Assembly (NCBI RefSeq): GCF_000833575.1
Contig: NZ_CP010827.1
Coordinates: 934,980-998,979 of the forward strand
DNA from: Corynebacterium singulare
Lineage (GTDB): Bacteria; Actinomycetota; Actinomycetes; Mycobacteriales; Mycobacteriaceae
DNA: 64,000 nt
Reading direction: 5' to 3'
A model generated the notes under the pieces. That model was not told the DNA's origin, searched no databases, and worked only from the letters and a program-made list of their open reading frames with translations. How positions within the stretch are numbered: position 1 is the first letter of the stretch; each line of letters starts with the position of its first letter. Shown here one piece after another: positions 25,580 through 34,302 of this stretch. A program made the translations under genes and the position numbers.

Positions 25580-26173
25580 TTGGCAGAGAAAACCGATACC
25601 ACAGACATGCTGGGACGCGACGCCTCATACGAGCTTGATGACGTCAACGAACCCGATGACGCCTTCCTTTTTGCCAGTGAACAGGAGCAGAGCGTGCAGG
25701 CGCCACGTCGTGCGCTCGTCGTCATCGTGACGGATCACCCAGATGACACTGCGCAGGATACTTCCCGCCTCGCGGGCGAGCTGCTGTCGGAAGCAGAGTT
25801 TACCGTTGATGGTGCTGTGATTGTCCGTTCGAAGAAGTCCAAGATCCGCCAAGCCATCGAAACAGGTGTCGTAGGTGGCGTGGACCTCGTGCTCACCATC
25901 GGCGGTACCGGCGTGGGGCCGCGCGATAAGACTCCGGAGGCCACTCGCGCAGTGCTGGATCAGATGGTCCCCGGTGTGGCACAGGCGCTGCGGTCCTCCG
26001 GCCAGGCGTGTGGTGCGGTGGATGCATGCACGTCCCGCGGTATCTCCGGTGTCTCCGGCTCGACGGTGATTGTCAATGTCGCAGCGTCGCGTGCCGCGGT
26101 CCGTGACGGCATGGCTACGCTGACGCCGCTGGTACACCACCTCGTTGACCAGCTGCAGAAGTCCAGCGTCTAA
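25580..26173 (+). CDS. mog: MogA/MoaB family molybdopterin-binding protein
   Basis: 197 residues. The start is TTG at 25580, supported by AAGGAGA seven bases upstream. After a ~50-residue acidic extension, the MogA/MoaB fold shows VIVTDHPDDTAQDTSRLAGELL, then the molybdopterin-binding GGVDLVLTIGGTGVGPRDKT-type loop (LTIGGTGVGPRDKTPE). The family adenylylates molybdopterin before metal insertion. In corynebacteria this copy stands in the HtrA-mscL region and near the MoeA-like glp gene rather than in a moa cluster, so a cofactor role is not certain. Confidence 0.88.
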   Translation: MAEKTDTTDMLGRDASYELDDVNEPDDAFLFASEQEQSVQAPRRALVVIVTDHPDDTAQDTSRLAGELLSEAEFTVDGAVIVRSKKSKIRQAIETGVVGGVDLVLTIGGTGVGPRDKTPEATRAVLDQMVPGVAQALRSSGQACGAVDACTSRGISGVSGSTVIVNVAASRAAVRDGMATLTPLVHHLVDQLQKSSV

Positions 26174-26421
26174 TGGCTGAATCAGATCGGCGTCCTGCAC
26201 GTCGTCGCCGCCGCGTACAGCGCCCGTCCACTGCGCAGAATTATGACCGTAGCTTTGATGCACCCAGCACGGATTTCCGCGACACCGCAGGGAACGTGGG
26301 TGATGACGAGCTGCGCAGCGTCGCGCTCGACAATGACTCCGTCGTCGGAAACGACGATGAGCCCACCGGTGAGGCCTTCTACCGCGAGAATATGCCGCCG
26401 CATTTCGGGGCTACCCAGTAG
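26173..26421 (+). CDS. small conserved hypothetical protein
   Basis: 82 residues, no family recognised. A strongly basic N-terminus (RRPARRRRRVQR) is followed by an acidic middle and the terminal motif GEAFYRENMPPHFGAT. The ATG overlaps the mog stop (TAATG), so it is translationally coupled to it; the same pair occurs in C. glutamicum as I recall. Probably cytosolic and largely disordered. Confidence 0.7.
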   Translation: MAESDRRPARRRRRVQRPSTAQNYDRSFDAPSTDFRDTAGNVGDDELRSVALDNDSVVGNDDEPTGEAFYRENMPPHFGATQ

Positions 26422-26452
26422 AGCAGGCGGCCGTAGGCAGTGCATGAAAAAA

Positions 26453-26484
26453 GGGCCGGCCTTCCTCCTCGGAACGGCCAGCCC
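26453..26484. terminator. bidirectional terminator between the small hypothetical gene and mscL
   Basis: GGGC-c-GGCC pairs with GGCC-a-GCCC, flanked by an A-run (AAAAAA) upstream and GTGTTTT downstream, serving both convergent genes. Confidence 0.7.
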
Positions 26485-26503
26485 TCCTTGTGTTTTATGC
26501 CCT

Positions 26504-26935
26504 TTACTTCTTGGTGGCGTTGGCGTTCGGGCCCGTAGCACCACCGTTCTCAGCAGCGAGCAGGTCACGAATCTCCGCGAGAAGCTGCTCGCTGGTCGGT
26601 GCAGCCTCTTCAGGATCGACACCCTGGCGGCGCTTGGCGCGCTGCGTCAGAGCATCGATCGGCGCAATGACTCCGAAGTAGACCACAGCGGCGATGATGA
26701 GGAAATTGATGACGGCGGTGATGACGGCGCCGAAGTCCAGGAAGGTTTCCGGGCTACCGGTGATGCTGAACCCTAGGCCGCCCATATCCGGGGAGCCGAA
26801 GGAATTGATGAGCGGCTGGATGAGGTTATCTGTCACGGAGGTGACGATGGCGGTGAACGCCGAACCAATGATGACTGCGACAGCTAACTCAATGACGTTT
26901 CCGCGCATGATGAAGTTTTTAAAACCCTTGAGCAT
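26504..26935 (-). CDS. mscL: large-conductance mechanosensitive channel MscL
   Basis: 143 residues. The start MLKGFKNFIMRGNVIELAVA is the standard MscL N-terminus, preceded by AAGGAC; longer in-frame extensions are artefacts. TM1 (NVIELAVAVIIGSAFTAIV) and TM2 (AVITAVINFLIIAAVVYFGV) are clear, followed by the cytoplasmic helix. It opens under hypo-osmotic membrane tension and in corynebacteria also affects glutamate efflux. The 315-base gap upstream (26936-27250) contains only a short GCACGTT/AACGTGC stem and no gene. Confidence 0.95.
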   Translation of the reverse strand: MLKGFKNFIMRGNVIELAVAVIIGSAFTAIVTSVTDNLIQPLINSFGSPDMGGLGFSITGSPETFLDFGAVITAVINFLIIAAVVYFGVIAPIDALTQRAKRRQGVDPEEAAPTSEQLLAEIRDLLAAENGGATGPNANATKK

Positions 26936-27250
26936 ATGAATGTCCTTTTCTAATGAAAACCTCGATCGCCTTACAACCTTCCTCGCATGGATGTCGGTGC
27001 AGTGCGCCATACGTAGCGTGCCCACCGCGATGTATTCGATGCTGTGGTGGGCTAACGGGAAAGAGGGGCGAGACGGAGCGGGAAACTACTGCGATGAGAG
27101 GCCACTGACTGGCGCACTGCCGGCAGCTCCCTGTGGGCTAGTGGGCTGTGGCGCCTGAGTGGACATAAACACACTAATCCGCGCACGTTAACGGAGGCAA
27201 CGTGCAGAGACAGGTATCCGAGAAAAGGCGCCGACAAACACAGAACCTGA

Positions 27251-27919
27251 CTATGTGTGAGCGCGGTCTCCAACAATGATCACCGTGAGCGGTTGCGCCA
27301 GGGACGCGGCGGCGACGGCTTCAGCAGCCTGCGCGGGTAGTGCGACGAGGAGTGTGCGTGTGCGGGCGCCAGCGTCCGGCGCGTCAACCGAGACGACGCG
27401 TGCGCCGCTGGCGATTGTGGCGCCTTGTGCAGAGGAACCATAATCATCGAGAGCGACCGCGTCATCCACATCGCGGGAGTCTGTGCCGCCGACGATATTA
27501 ACGGTATCGCCGTGATGCAGGTTGGATGCGATCTCCGGTTCCGCCAAGGTCAAAGGGATGAGGTGGGCATCTGACATCCCGAAGTCCGCGACGAGGTCGG
27601 AGCTCAGCAGCCGCGTAGTAGTGAGGATTTCACCTGCGCCAGCCGATGCCACGAGAACTCGGCCGACAGCCTCCTCCGGGTTACTTCCCAGGGCTGTGGC
27701 GGGAAGAAGAGACGAGGGGACACGAGCCACCGCAACATCACCCTGGGCAAGTTTCTCGCCCGCAGCTACCTCGCGTGCCATGACCACGGTGCGAGGCTGC
27801 TCACGAGTAGAGGCTAGAGCGCTCACGGCAGCAGCCACGAGCAGCATGCAGGCCAGAGTTCGCCGAATCAGCACGCTGCGTCGGTGCCCTGGTGTGCGCA
27901 GGATATGAACGAGTTCCAT
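27251..27919 (-). CDS. SAF-domain (CpaB/RcpC-like) membrane-anchored protein
   Basis: 222 residues. A basic start and a single transmembrane helix (about 20-38, LIRRTLACMLLVAAAVSALA) precede a SAF domain (VVMAREVAAGEKLAQGDVAV... LVASAGAGEILTTTRLL), then a region resembling the Flp-pilus assembly RcpC/CpaB domain (LHHGDTVNIVGG). No tad pilus genes are in the window; the same orphan gene stands here in C. glutamicum. An extracytoplasmic role is inferred from topology only. Confidence 0.75.
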   Translation of the reverse strand: MELVHILRTPGHRRSVLIRRTLACMLLVAAAVSALASTREQPRTVVMAREVAAGEKLAQGDVAVARVPSSLLPATALGSNPEEAVGRVLVASAGAGEILTTTRLLSSDLVADFGMSDAHLIPLTLAEPEIASNLHHGDTVNIVGGTDSRDVDDAVALDDYGSSAQGATIASGARVVSVDAPDAGARTRTLLVALPAQAAEAVAAASLAQPLTVIIVGDRAHT

Positions 27920-27961
27920 ATCTTCTTAGACTGTGCAGAGCTCCGTGCGGTTCCCAGGTCG

Positions 27962-28528
27962 CTACATCCAACTCATTCCGCGCTCAGTGAGGATGCCATC
28001 GACGGGACGATCGTGGTCCTCAAAGGGAACCTCACGTACTTCGGTGGAATGCACGAGAGCCACCACAGGCGGCTGGCCAGTCGTGAGGGGAGCCAAGGCG
28101 CGGTCGTAGTAACCGGCGCCCTTTCCCAGGCGCATGCCTGATGGGCTCACGGCCATGGCGGGCGCCAGAATGAGATCAAGGTGTGCCAGCACCGCGCTGG
28201 TGTGGCGTTTGCCAACCGGTTCCGCAATGCCCAACGCGCCGGGACGCATGGCTTCTGGGCCGTCGTAAAGCGTCCACAGCAGCTGACCATCGGTGCCGGA
28301 AATCGGCAGATAGACCTCGCGACACGCAGCAGCAATGCTGTCCACCAGCTCTGGGCCACCCGGCTCAGTGCCGAGCGGGTGGTACGCTGCGACCCGCATT
28401 GCAGGCGTGAGAAGTGCACGAACCCCGGCGCACCACGCCTTGTTATCTTGAGCGCGCTGCTCGGGGCTGCGCGCTCGGCGCGACTGAAGAAGCTGGGCCC
28501 TGAGAACAGCCTTAGGGGAGGTTGTCAT
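27962..28528 (-). CDS. fthC: 5-formyltetrahydrofolate cyclo-ligase
   Basis: 188 residues. It converts 5-formyl-THF to 5,10-methenyl-THF with ATP. Evidence: N-terminal helix KAVLRAQLLQSRRARSPEQRAQDN, the strand VAAYHPLGTEPG, and the C-terminal substrate/ATP motif MRLGKGAGYYDRALA, characteristic of the family. It is divergent from galU with 70 bases between starts. Confidence 0.93.
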   Translation of the reverse strand: MTTSPKAVLRAQLLQSRRARSPEQRAQDNKAWCAGVRALLTPAMRVAAYHPLGTEPGGPELVDSIAAACREVYLPISGTDGQLLWTLYDGPEAMRPGALGIAEPVGKRHTSAVLAHLDLILAPAMAVSPSGMRLGKGAGYYDRALAPLTTGQPPVVALVHSTEVREVPFEDHDRPVDGILTERGMSWM

Positions 28529-28585
28529 GGATATAAATCATAGATCGCTGGCGTAGCGCACCGCGGAGCTGTGGTCGGCGCATTG

Positions 28586-28591
28586 TAAACT
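28586..28591 (+). promoter_or_regulatory. -10 hexamer of galU, leaderless spacing
   Basis: TAAACT ends 7 nt before the ATG at 28599; no ribosome binding site is visible. Confidence 0.55.
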
Positions 28592-28598
28592 GGAATCT

Positions 28599-29528
28599 AT
28601 GGCTATTGCACATGAGGATTCCCCCACTGGGATCGCCACGGTTGTTGTCCCCGCAGCTGGCATGGGCACCCGCTTTTTGCCCGCCACCAAAACTGTGCCG
28701 AAGGAGCTGCTCCCTGTCGTCGATACGCCGGGTATTGAGCTGATTGCGGAGGAAGCCGCATCCGTAGGCGCACAGCGCCTGGCCGTCATCACCGCACCTA
28801 ATAAGCAGGAAGTGATGCGCCATTTTGAGGAATTTCCCGAGCTGGTTGAGACTCTTGACGCTCGCGGCAAGGATGAGCAGGTGGGCAAGGTTAAGCGTGC
28901 CGCTCAACTGATTCACCCCATCTCCGTTCCACAGGAGAAGCCCCTTGGTTTGGGGCATGCAGTCGGCTTGGCTGAGTCCGTTTTGGACGAGGACGAAGAC
29001 TTCTTCGCCGTGATGTTGCCAGATGACATCGTTCTACCCGCGACCGTCATGGGTGAGATGGCTCGCGTACGTGCAGCGCTCGGCGGCAGTGTGCTGTGCG
29101 CGTTCGAGGTATCCCGAGAAGAAACCTATAACTACGGCGTCTTTGACGTAGAGGACACCAATGTCCCTGGCGTGAAAAAGGTCGTGGGCATGGTGGAGAA
29201 GCCGGAGCCGGAGGACGCTCCGTCCAATCTGGTCGCGACAGGCCGCTACCTGCTGGACCGTAAGATTTTTGATGCCCTGCGTCGCATTAAACCGGGTAAG
29301 GGCGGTGAGCTGCAGCTGACCGACGCCATTGAGCTTCTCATCAAGGAAGGCCACCCGGTTCACGTCGTGGTTCACCAAGGCAAGCGCCATGACCTGGGTA
29401 ACCCGGGTGGATATATTCCCGCAAACGTGGATTTCGGCCTGCGTGATGAGAAGTATGGCCCTGCGCTGTACAAGGCCCTCAAGCACATCATGGATGAGTA
29501 TGAGGCGGAGAACGGCCTGAAGGGCTAG
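28599..29528 (+). CDS. galU: UTP-glucose-1-phosphate uridylyltransferase
   Basis: 309 residues. It makes UDP-glucose for trehalose, glycogen and cell-wall sugars. The nucleotide-binding N-terminus VVPAAGMGTRFLPATKTVPK, the VMLPDDIVL strand, the metal/substrate region GGELQLTDAIELL and RHDLGNPGGYI are all as expected. UDP-glucose is also the precursor used by SqdB encoded at 62.4-63.6 kb. Secure. Confidence 0.96.
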   Translation: MAIAHEDSPTGIATVVVPAAGMGTRFLPATKTVPKELLPVVDTPGIELIAEEAASVGAQRLAVITAPNKQEVMRHFEEFPELVETLDARGKDEQVGKVKRAAQLIHPISVPQEKPLGLGHAVGLAESVLDEDEDFFAVMLPDDIVLPATVMGEMARVRAALGGSVLCAFEVSREETYNYGVFDVEDTNVPGVKKVVGMVEKPEPEDAPSNLVATGRYLLDRKIFDALRRIKPGKGGELQLTDAIELLIKEGHPVHVVVHQGKRHDLGNPGGYIPANVDFGLRDEKYGPALYKALKHIMDEYEAENGLKG

Positions 29529-29589
29529 CCTCCGCACATTAAGCTTTAGTCCATCCCCCCACAGACTCCACAGCGAAGGTAGGCGGTGT

Positions 29590-30882
29590 ATGCGTTCGGT
29601 CGATGACCAGATGGCGTTCATTCTTGATGCGGCGGTGACCCCGGAGCCGGTGCGCATAGCCATCGCGAATGCCCTGGGACTCAAGTGCGCTGAGGAAGTG
29701 CAGGCGAATCAGCCGCTGCCGGGCTTTCCGCAGGCAGCGATTGATGGATATGCAGTGCGTGCAGTTGATGTCGGCGGGGAGAAGGCACTTAAGCCCCGCC
29801 CGCGGCCGGCAGAGGATGAGGCGGGTGATCCTGCCTCAGAACCGGAGACTGAACGTTCCCTACCTGTGGTCGGTGAGGTACCGGCAGGTTCGCGTCAGCC
29901 TTTGCGCCTTCAGCCTAAGCAGGCAGTGCGGGTGTACACGGGTGCACCTTTGCCGACGCTTGCCGACGCTGTCCTGCCCCTCGAATGGTCTGATCGCGGA
30001 CGCAAGCGCGTAACCTCGCACCGTCCAGTGCGCTCGGGTGACTTTGTCCGCCGCGTGGGCGATGACATTCAGCCGGGTGACGTTGCAGTGTCCTCTGGGA
30101 CCGTCCTGGGGCCAGCACAGATTGGCCTACTCGCTGCGGTAGGCCGCTCCAAAGTTTTGGCCTATCCTCGTCCGCGCGTGACCATCGTGTCCTATGGCAA
30201 AGAGTTGGTCGATATTGACCGTGAACCGGGCTTGGGTCAAGTCTTTGACGTGAATTCCTATGCCTTGGCGGCCGCAGCGAAGGAGGCCGGCGCCGACGCG
30301 CAACGCGTGGGCATTGCTGCTGGCGAGCCTCGCCGTGTGCGCGAAGCTCTGGAAACCCACCTCGCGCGTAGTGAAGTTCTCGTCATTTCCGGTGCCGTGG
30401 GTGGCGCAGGCGCAGACGAGATCCGTGAGGTTCTCGATGAGCTTGGTGACGTCGATACCTCACGTGTAGCCATGCACCCAGGCTCGGTTCAGGGCTTTGG
30501 CTTGCTGGGAGAGGAACGTATCCCGACCTTCCTGCTGCCCTCGAACCCGGTCTCTACGCTGGTCATTTTTGAGGTCTTTGTTCGCCCGCTTATTAGGCTA
30601 TCCCTGGGCAAGCGAAGCGGACAGCGCCGAGTGGTGCGCGCTCGTGTGCTCAACCATGTTGAGTCTCGCCCGGGCCGGCGTGGCTTTATCCGTGCGCGTT
30701 TGATGCGTGACGCTGAAACCTCTGACTACCTTGTGGAAGGGCTCGGTGGGGCCGCGGGCGCACCTGCTCACCTGCTTGCTGGTTTGTCAGAGGCCAACGC
30801 CATGATTCGTATTCCGGAGGAAGTCACGGAGATCCGACCAGGCGATGTGGTTGACGTTTTGTTCTTGACCCAGCGCAGCTAG
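29590..30882 (+). CDS. glp: gephyrin-like molybdotransferase Glp (MoeA family)
   Basis: 430 residues with MoeA domains in order: N-terminal domain I/II (QPLPGFPQAAIDGYAVRA, RVYTGAPLPTLADAVLPLEW, SGDFVRRVGDDIQPGDVAV), the MogA-like catalytic domain III (VTIVSYGKELVD, VLVISGAVGGAGADEIREVLDEL, FLLPSNPVSTLVIFEVF) and the beta-barrel domain IV. In C. glutamicum a MoeA paralogue in this neighbourhood, Glp, joins the divisome by binding FtsZ and the membrane receptor GlpR; the receptor gene is two genes downstream here. A long acidic insert (about 60-95) is noticeable. Molybdotransferase activity may or may not persist. Confidence 0.88.
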   Translation: MRSVDDQMAFILDAAVTPEPVRIAIANALGLKCAEEVQANQPLPGFPQAAIDGYAVRAVDVGGEKALKPRPRPAEDEAGDPASEPETERSLPVVGEVPAGSRQPLRLQPKQAVRVYTGAPLPTLADAVLPLEWSDRGRKRVTSHRPVRSGDFVRRVGDDIQPGDVAVSSGTVLGPAQIGLLAAVGRSKVLAYPRPRVTIVSYGKELVDIDREPGLGQVFDVNSYALAAAAKEAGADAQRVGIAAGEPRRVREALETHLARSEVLVISGAVGGAGADEIREVLDELGDVDTSRVAMHPGSVQGFGLLGEERIPTFLLPSNPVSTLVIFEVFVRPLIRLSLGKRSGQRRVVRARVLNHVESRPGRRGFIRARLMRDAETSDYLVEGLGGAAGAPAHLLAGLSEANAMIRIPEEVTEIRPGDVVDVLFLTQRS

Positions 30883-30886
30883 GCCC

Positions 30887-31597
30887 ATGCTGGATCCCTT
30901 TGGAAATGCCGCTGGGCGGCTGTCGAGCCCTGCGAGCGGTGAGGTTAACCCGAATCATCCTGGTTGGCCTGAGGCCACTCCCGTCGTTCGCATGAGACCA
31001 ACTCCGGCGTTTCCACACGGACTGTCTGTGCGTTTGCGGCCGCTCATGCGCGGTGATGGCGGAGCTTGGCGGCAGCAGCGAATTGAGGATCGTGAGTTTC
31101 TCAAGCCGGTGGAACCAACCCTGCCCACTTCTTGGAACTCCGCGCATTCTCAGTCCGCGTGGTGGAACCACCTGATGTTCCTGCGTGATTCAGCCCGCTC
31201 CGGCACCGTGGTCCCCCTTGTTATCGAGGTTGACGGCCAGTTTCGTGGTCAGTTGACCTTGGGAAACATCCAGCACGGAGGAGTCAGTGAATGCTGGGTG
31301 GGCTACTGGGTACATTCAGGGGTACACCGCGCGGGTATTGCCACTGCGGCCTGCGCATTGGGGGTAGATCATGCTTTCCACCGGGTTGGTCTGCACCGCG
31401 TGACCGCGACCTATCTTCCGGGCAATCCCGCTTCCGGCAAGGTCCTTCACAATAACGGTTTCCGTGATGAGGGTTTCCTTCGCCGCAATTTGCATATTGA
31501 TGGTGCGTGGCGTGATCACCACTTTTTGGCGCTCAATCGAGAGGATTTTGCATCGAGTGCCGTCGAGCGCCTGCGTAGTAGTGGTCGTATCGCATAA
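30887..31597 (+). CDS. rimJ: GNAT N-acetyltransferase, RimJ-like
   Basis: 236 residues. After an N-terminal extension of ~50 residues, the domain shows LRPLMRGDGGAWRQQRIED, CWVGYWVHSGVHRAGIATAA with the acetyl-CoA loop, and the C-terminal LHRVTATYLPGNPASGKVL signature of RimJ/RimL enzymes that acetylate ribosomal protein N-termini. It starts 4 bases after the glp stop and lies between glp and glpR, the same order as in C. glutamicum. The substrate is unproven. Confidence 0.88.
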   Translation: MLDPFGNAAGRLSSPASGEVNPNHPGWPEATPVVRMRPTPAFPHGLSVRLRPLMRGDGGAWRQQRIEDREFLKPVEPTLPTSWNSAHSQSAWWNHLMFLRDSARSGTVVPLVIEVDGQFRGQLTLGNIQHGGVSECWVGYWVHSGVHRAGIATAACALGVDHAFHRVGLHRVTATYLPGNPASGKVLHNNGFRDEGFLRRNLHIDGAWRDHHFLALNREDFASSAVERLRSSGRIA

Positions 31598-31739
31598 AGG
31601 CCGTCGACCTCTGCTTTCACTTAAGTCACAACCTTGTAATTTTGGGGCCGACAATGCCCGAATCGGGTAGTAGGGAGGCTAAAGTGGGGGCCTAGTTGTA
31701 CTCCCTTTTCGTCGACCCTGGAAAGTGGGAACCTTCCTC

Positions 31740-33071
31740 ATGATGACCACTGTGCCCATCATCCTCGTCATTGTGGTGTGGCTTTTCATTCTTGCTCCGT
31801 GGCTGCTGCGCTCCCAGCGTCCCATGAGCCACACCGGTGAGGCCTTCGAGGAGACCCGCGTGCTCTTTGAAGGCGACTCTGGCTCCGTACCGGGCCGCCG
31901 CAAGCCACGATTGGGTAAGGCGGATATCCGGCCCAGCGCCCGCGTCTCTGCCGAGGACCCGGATGCCGAGTATGAGCTGGTGCTGGCTGATGATGCCTCG
32001 GATGAGCATTCCAGTACTGCTGATGCCGCCTCCAGTAAGGGTCCCGGTGAGGGGACTGAGGGCCATGTCGTGGCGGACACGATCGACGGCGAAGTGGTCG
32101 AGACCCCTGAGGGCGCCACCACGGCTGCTTCTGTGGCGGCGGTCCCCGTCGGTGCTGAGAATGCTGCATCAGATGCAGACGCGGCCGAGGACACCAGTGA
32201 TGACGACGTTGAGGATGACGTCATCGTGGAAGAGGAACGCATCCAGGAGCCCGACGCAGACGTCGATCCCGTTGAAGCTGAGGTCTTTACCACGCCGGCC
32301 CACACCTCAGTGGCAGAGGATGCCTACGACTTCGATGAGACCTTCACGTCCCCGGTTGATCTCCTTTATCCGGGGGCTATCGATGCCCCGGCTGCCGCGA
32401 GTGCTGCTGTCACTGATGAGGGTACGGCTGATGCTGAGGAGACTGATGCTGAGGACTCCGCAGAGTTCGATGATGCCGTCTCTTCCGGATCAGCTGCTGT
32501 TCCCATGAGCGAGGCCGTTGACGGGGAAGAAGAACCGGAGCGCAACCCACACACCGATACCGAGCTTTCCGCTGAGGAGCTTGCCTTTGCACAGCGCCGC
32601 CTCGGACGCGGCGGCTGGGATCCGGTAAAGGAGAAGGAAGCATCCGCAACCCGCTACCAGCGCCGCCAGCGCACGCTTATAGGCTTGGCCGTGGCCGTGG
32701 TTGCCACGGTTTGTCTCGGCATCGTCTTTGGCGGCTGGGCTTGGTGGCTCGCCGGAATCGCCGGTGTCATCACCACTGTGTACCTCGTCGCATTGCGCTC
32801 CCAAGTGCGCCGCGAGCAGGAGTTGCTGCGCCGCCGCGTCTACCATTTGCGCCGTGCACGCCTTGGAGTGCGTAACGCAGAAAACCCAGCTGAATCGTTG
32901 CCGCCAAACCTGCGACGCCCAGGTGCCCTCGTCCTCGAGATTGATGATGAGAGCCCTGACTTCGATTACTTGCCGGTCTACGACGAGGATGACACTGACG
33001 GTGATTTCGACGGCCCGCACAGCTCTCCACGTCAGCGCCGCGATGACCTTGCGGCGCGCCGTGTGGGCTAG
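31740..33071 (+). CDS. glpR: GlpR/SepX-like membrane receptor for Glp, cell division
   Basis: About 443 residues. One transmembrane helix at the very N-terminus (VPIILVIVVWLFILAPWLL) is followed by a long acidic cytoplasmic region (about 30-275), then two adjacent C-terminal helices (LIGLAVAVVATVCLGIVFGGWAWWLAGIAGVITTVYLVAL region, about 295-340), a basic stretch and an acidic tail. This topology and the location near glp fit the GlpR receptor that links Glp to the divisome and polar growth, and actinomycete SepX. ATG 31740 is preferred; an in-frame GTG at 31725 is possible. It ends adjacent to the convergent tag gene. Confidence 0.82.
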   Translation: MMTTVPIILVIVVWLFILAPWLLRSQRPMSHTGEAFEETRVLFEGDSGSVPGRRKPRLGKADIRPSARVSAEDPDAEYELVLADDASDEHSSTADAASSKGPGEGTEGHVVADTIDGEVVETPEGATTAASVAAVPVGAENAASDADAAEDTSDDDVEDDVIVEEERIQEPDADVDPVEAEVFTTPAHTSVAEDAYDFDETFTSPVDLLYPGAIDAPAAASAAVTDEGTADAEETDAEDSAEFDDAVSSGSAAVPMSEAVDGEEEPERNPHTDTELSAEELAFAQRRLGRGGWDPVKEKEASATRYQRRQRTLIGLAVAVVATVCLGIVFGGWAWWLAGIAGVITTVYLVALRSQVRREQELLRRRVYHLRRARLGVRNAENPAESLPPNLRRPGALVLEIDDESPDFDYLPVYDEDDTDGDFDGPHSSPRQRRDDLAARRVG

Positions 33072-33689
33072 TTAGGCCGGCCAGATACCGGAGGTGCCGC
33101 GGCGGTGTGAGCCCACCAAGTGGGCATCCACCATGCCGATGGCCTCCATGAGGGAGAAACAGGTCACCGGCCCTACAAACTTGAATCCTGCATTTTTCAA
33201 AGCTTTGGACATGTCTTCAGCTTCCTGCGTGTATTTGGGAATATCTTCCTCGCATTCAGGAGCGATGGTGTCTTCTGGCAGGAAGCTCCAAATGAACTCA
33301 TCGAGCCCGCCCTCCTCGCGTAATGCCACCGTGGCCTTAGCGTTGGTGAGGGTGGCCTTGATTTTTAAGCGATTGCGGATAATGCCGTCATTTTCCATGA
33401 GGCGTTCGATTTCTTCCTCCCCAAAGCTGGAGAGCAGATCCGCATCAAAACCGGCAAAGGCTTCGCGGAAAGCATCACGCTTGCGCAGCACGAGCTCCCA
33501 GTTCAACCCTGCTTGAAATCCTTCGAGGCACAGTCTCTCCAAGAGAGCGGACTCTTCGTGAACGGGCATACCCCATTCAGTGTCGTAATAGTGGCGTAGC
33601 AGCGGCGAGGTCATCGCCCATGCGGGGCGCCCCAATCCCTCCGCGTCGTACACAGGCCCAGTATCGTTCGTCATTTCCGTAACAGTCAT
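33072..33689 (-). CDS. tag: DNA-3-methyladenine glycosylase I
   Basis: 205 residues. It removes 3-methyladenine from alkylated DNA. Conserved segments: YYDTEWGMPVHEESALLERLCLEGFQAGLNW, KRDAFREAFAGFD, RNRLKIKATLTNAKA, GFKFVGPVTCFSLMEAIGMVDAH (each within the family core) and HLVGSHRR at the end. Start preceded by AAGAAGG. Together with the next gene (ogt, 24 bases upstream on the same strand) it makes an alkylation-repair pair. Confidence 0.95.
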   Translation of the reverse strand: MTVTEMTNDTGPVYDAEGLGRPAWAMTSPLLRHYYDTEWGMPVHEESALLERLCLEGFQAGLNWELVLRKRDAFREAFAGFDADLLSSFGEEEIERLMENDGIIRNRLKIKATLTNAKATVALREEGGLDEFIWSFLPEDTIAPECEEDIPKYTQEAEDMSKALKNAGFKFVGPVTCFSLMEAIGMVDAHLVGSHRRGTSGIWPA

Positions 33690-33713
33690 ACCTTCTTAGA
33701 CTGCGCAAACCTC

Positions 33714-34250
33714 TCAGCGGTTCCCGCTCTGCGCCATCCTAGCGTGGTGTTCTTCGTGTTCTAGGAGGAAAGCCTTGGCTTCGGCGCCGCCGCGGTAGGA
33801 ACCGATAAGCCCGTCGGCGCGCACTACTCGGTGACAAGGAACCACGATCGGCAGCGGATTGGACGCGCAGGCGCTGCCGGCTGCCCGAACCGCACGCGGG
33901 CTTCCTGCGGCCTGTGCTAAGTGCGCATAACTCCACCGATGCCCATAGGGAATGAGGCCGAGAGCTCGGTGGGCGCGATCACGGAAGGACAGCGGGGGAG
34001 TAGGCAGGGCGAGTTGCACGTCGAAATGGTGGCGGGTGCCGCCAAAGTATTCGATGAGTTGTTTCGTTGCGGAGCAGAGCACGCGCTCGGGTACGCAGGT
34101 AGACCTAGCCGCTGATGTTGCGCGTGGGGATTGCGGGACCGCATCCAGATCAGGGCTCTCAGTAGGAAAATAGACATGGGTTAAGCCGTCGTCGCTGGCG
34201 ACGAGGGTCAGTGAACCCAGCGGTGAATCTACGGCGGTCCAGATGCTCAT
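33714..34250 (-). CDS. ogt: methylated-DNA--protein-cysteine methyltransferase
   Basis: 178 residues; the start MSIWTAVDSPLGSLTL is chosen because AAGGAC precedes it and longer frames run into the doxX promoter. It repairs O6-methylguanine by irreversible alkyl transfer to the Cys of the intact motif IVVPCHRVV; the helix-turn-helix segment GHRWSYAHLAQAAGSPRAVRA and the Asn hinge are present. Probably cotranscribed with tag. Confidence 0.95.
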   Translation of the reverse strand: MSIWTAVDSPLGSLTLVASDDGLTHVYFPTESPDLDAVPQSPRATSAARSTCVPERVLCSATKQLIEYFGGTRHHFDVQLALPTPPLSFRDRAHRALGLIPYGHRWSYAHLAQAAGSPRAVRAAGSACASNPLPIVVPCHRVVRADGLIGSYRGGAEAKAFLLEHEEHHARMAQSGNR

Positions 34251-34289
34251 GGCGCGGGAGTCCTTTCGTAGGGCAGTGGGCATCCAGGG

Positions 34290-34295
34290 TAGTCT
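34290..34295 (+). promoter_or_regulatory. -10 hexamer of the doxX gene, leaderless spacing
   Basis: TAGTCT ends 7 nt before the ATG at 34303. Confidence 0.5.
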
Positions 34296-34302
34296 ATGAA
34301 TC

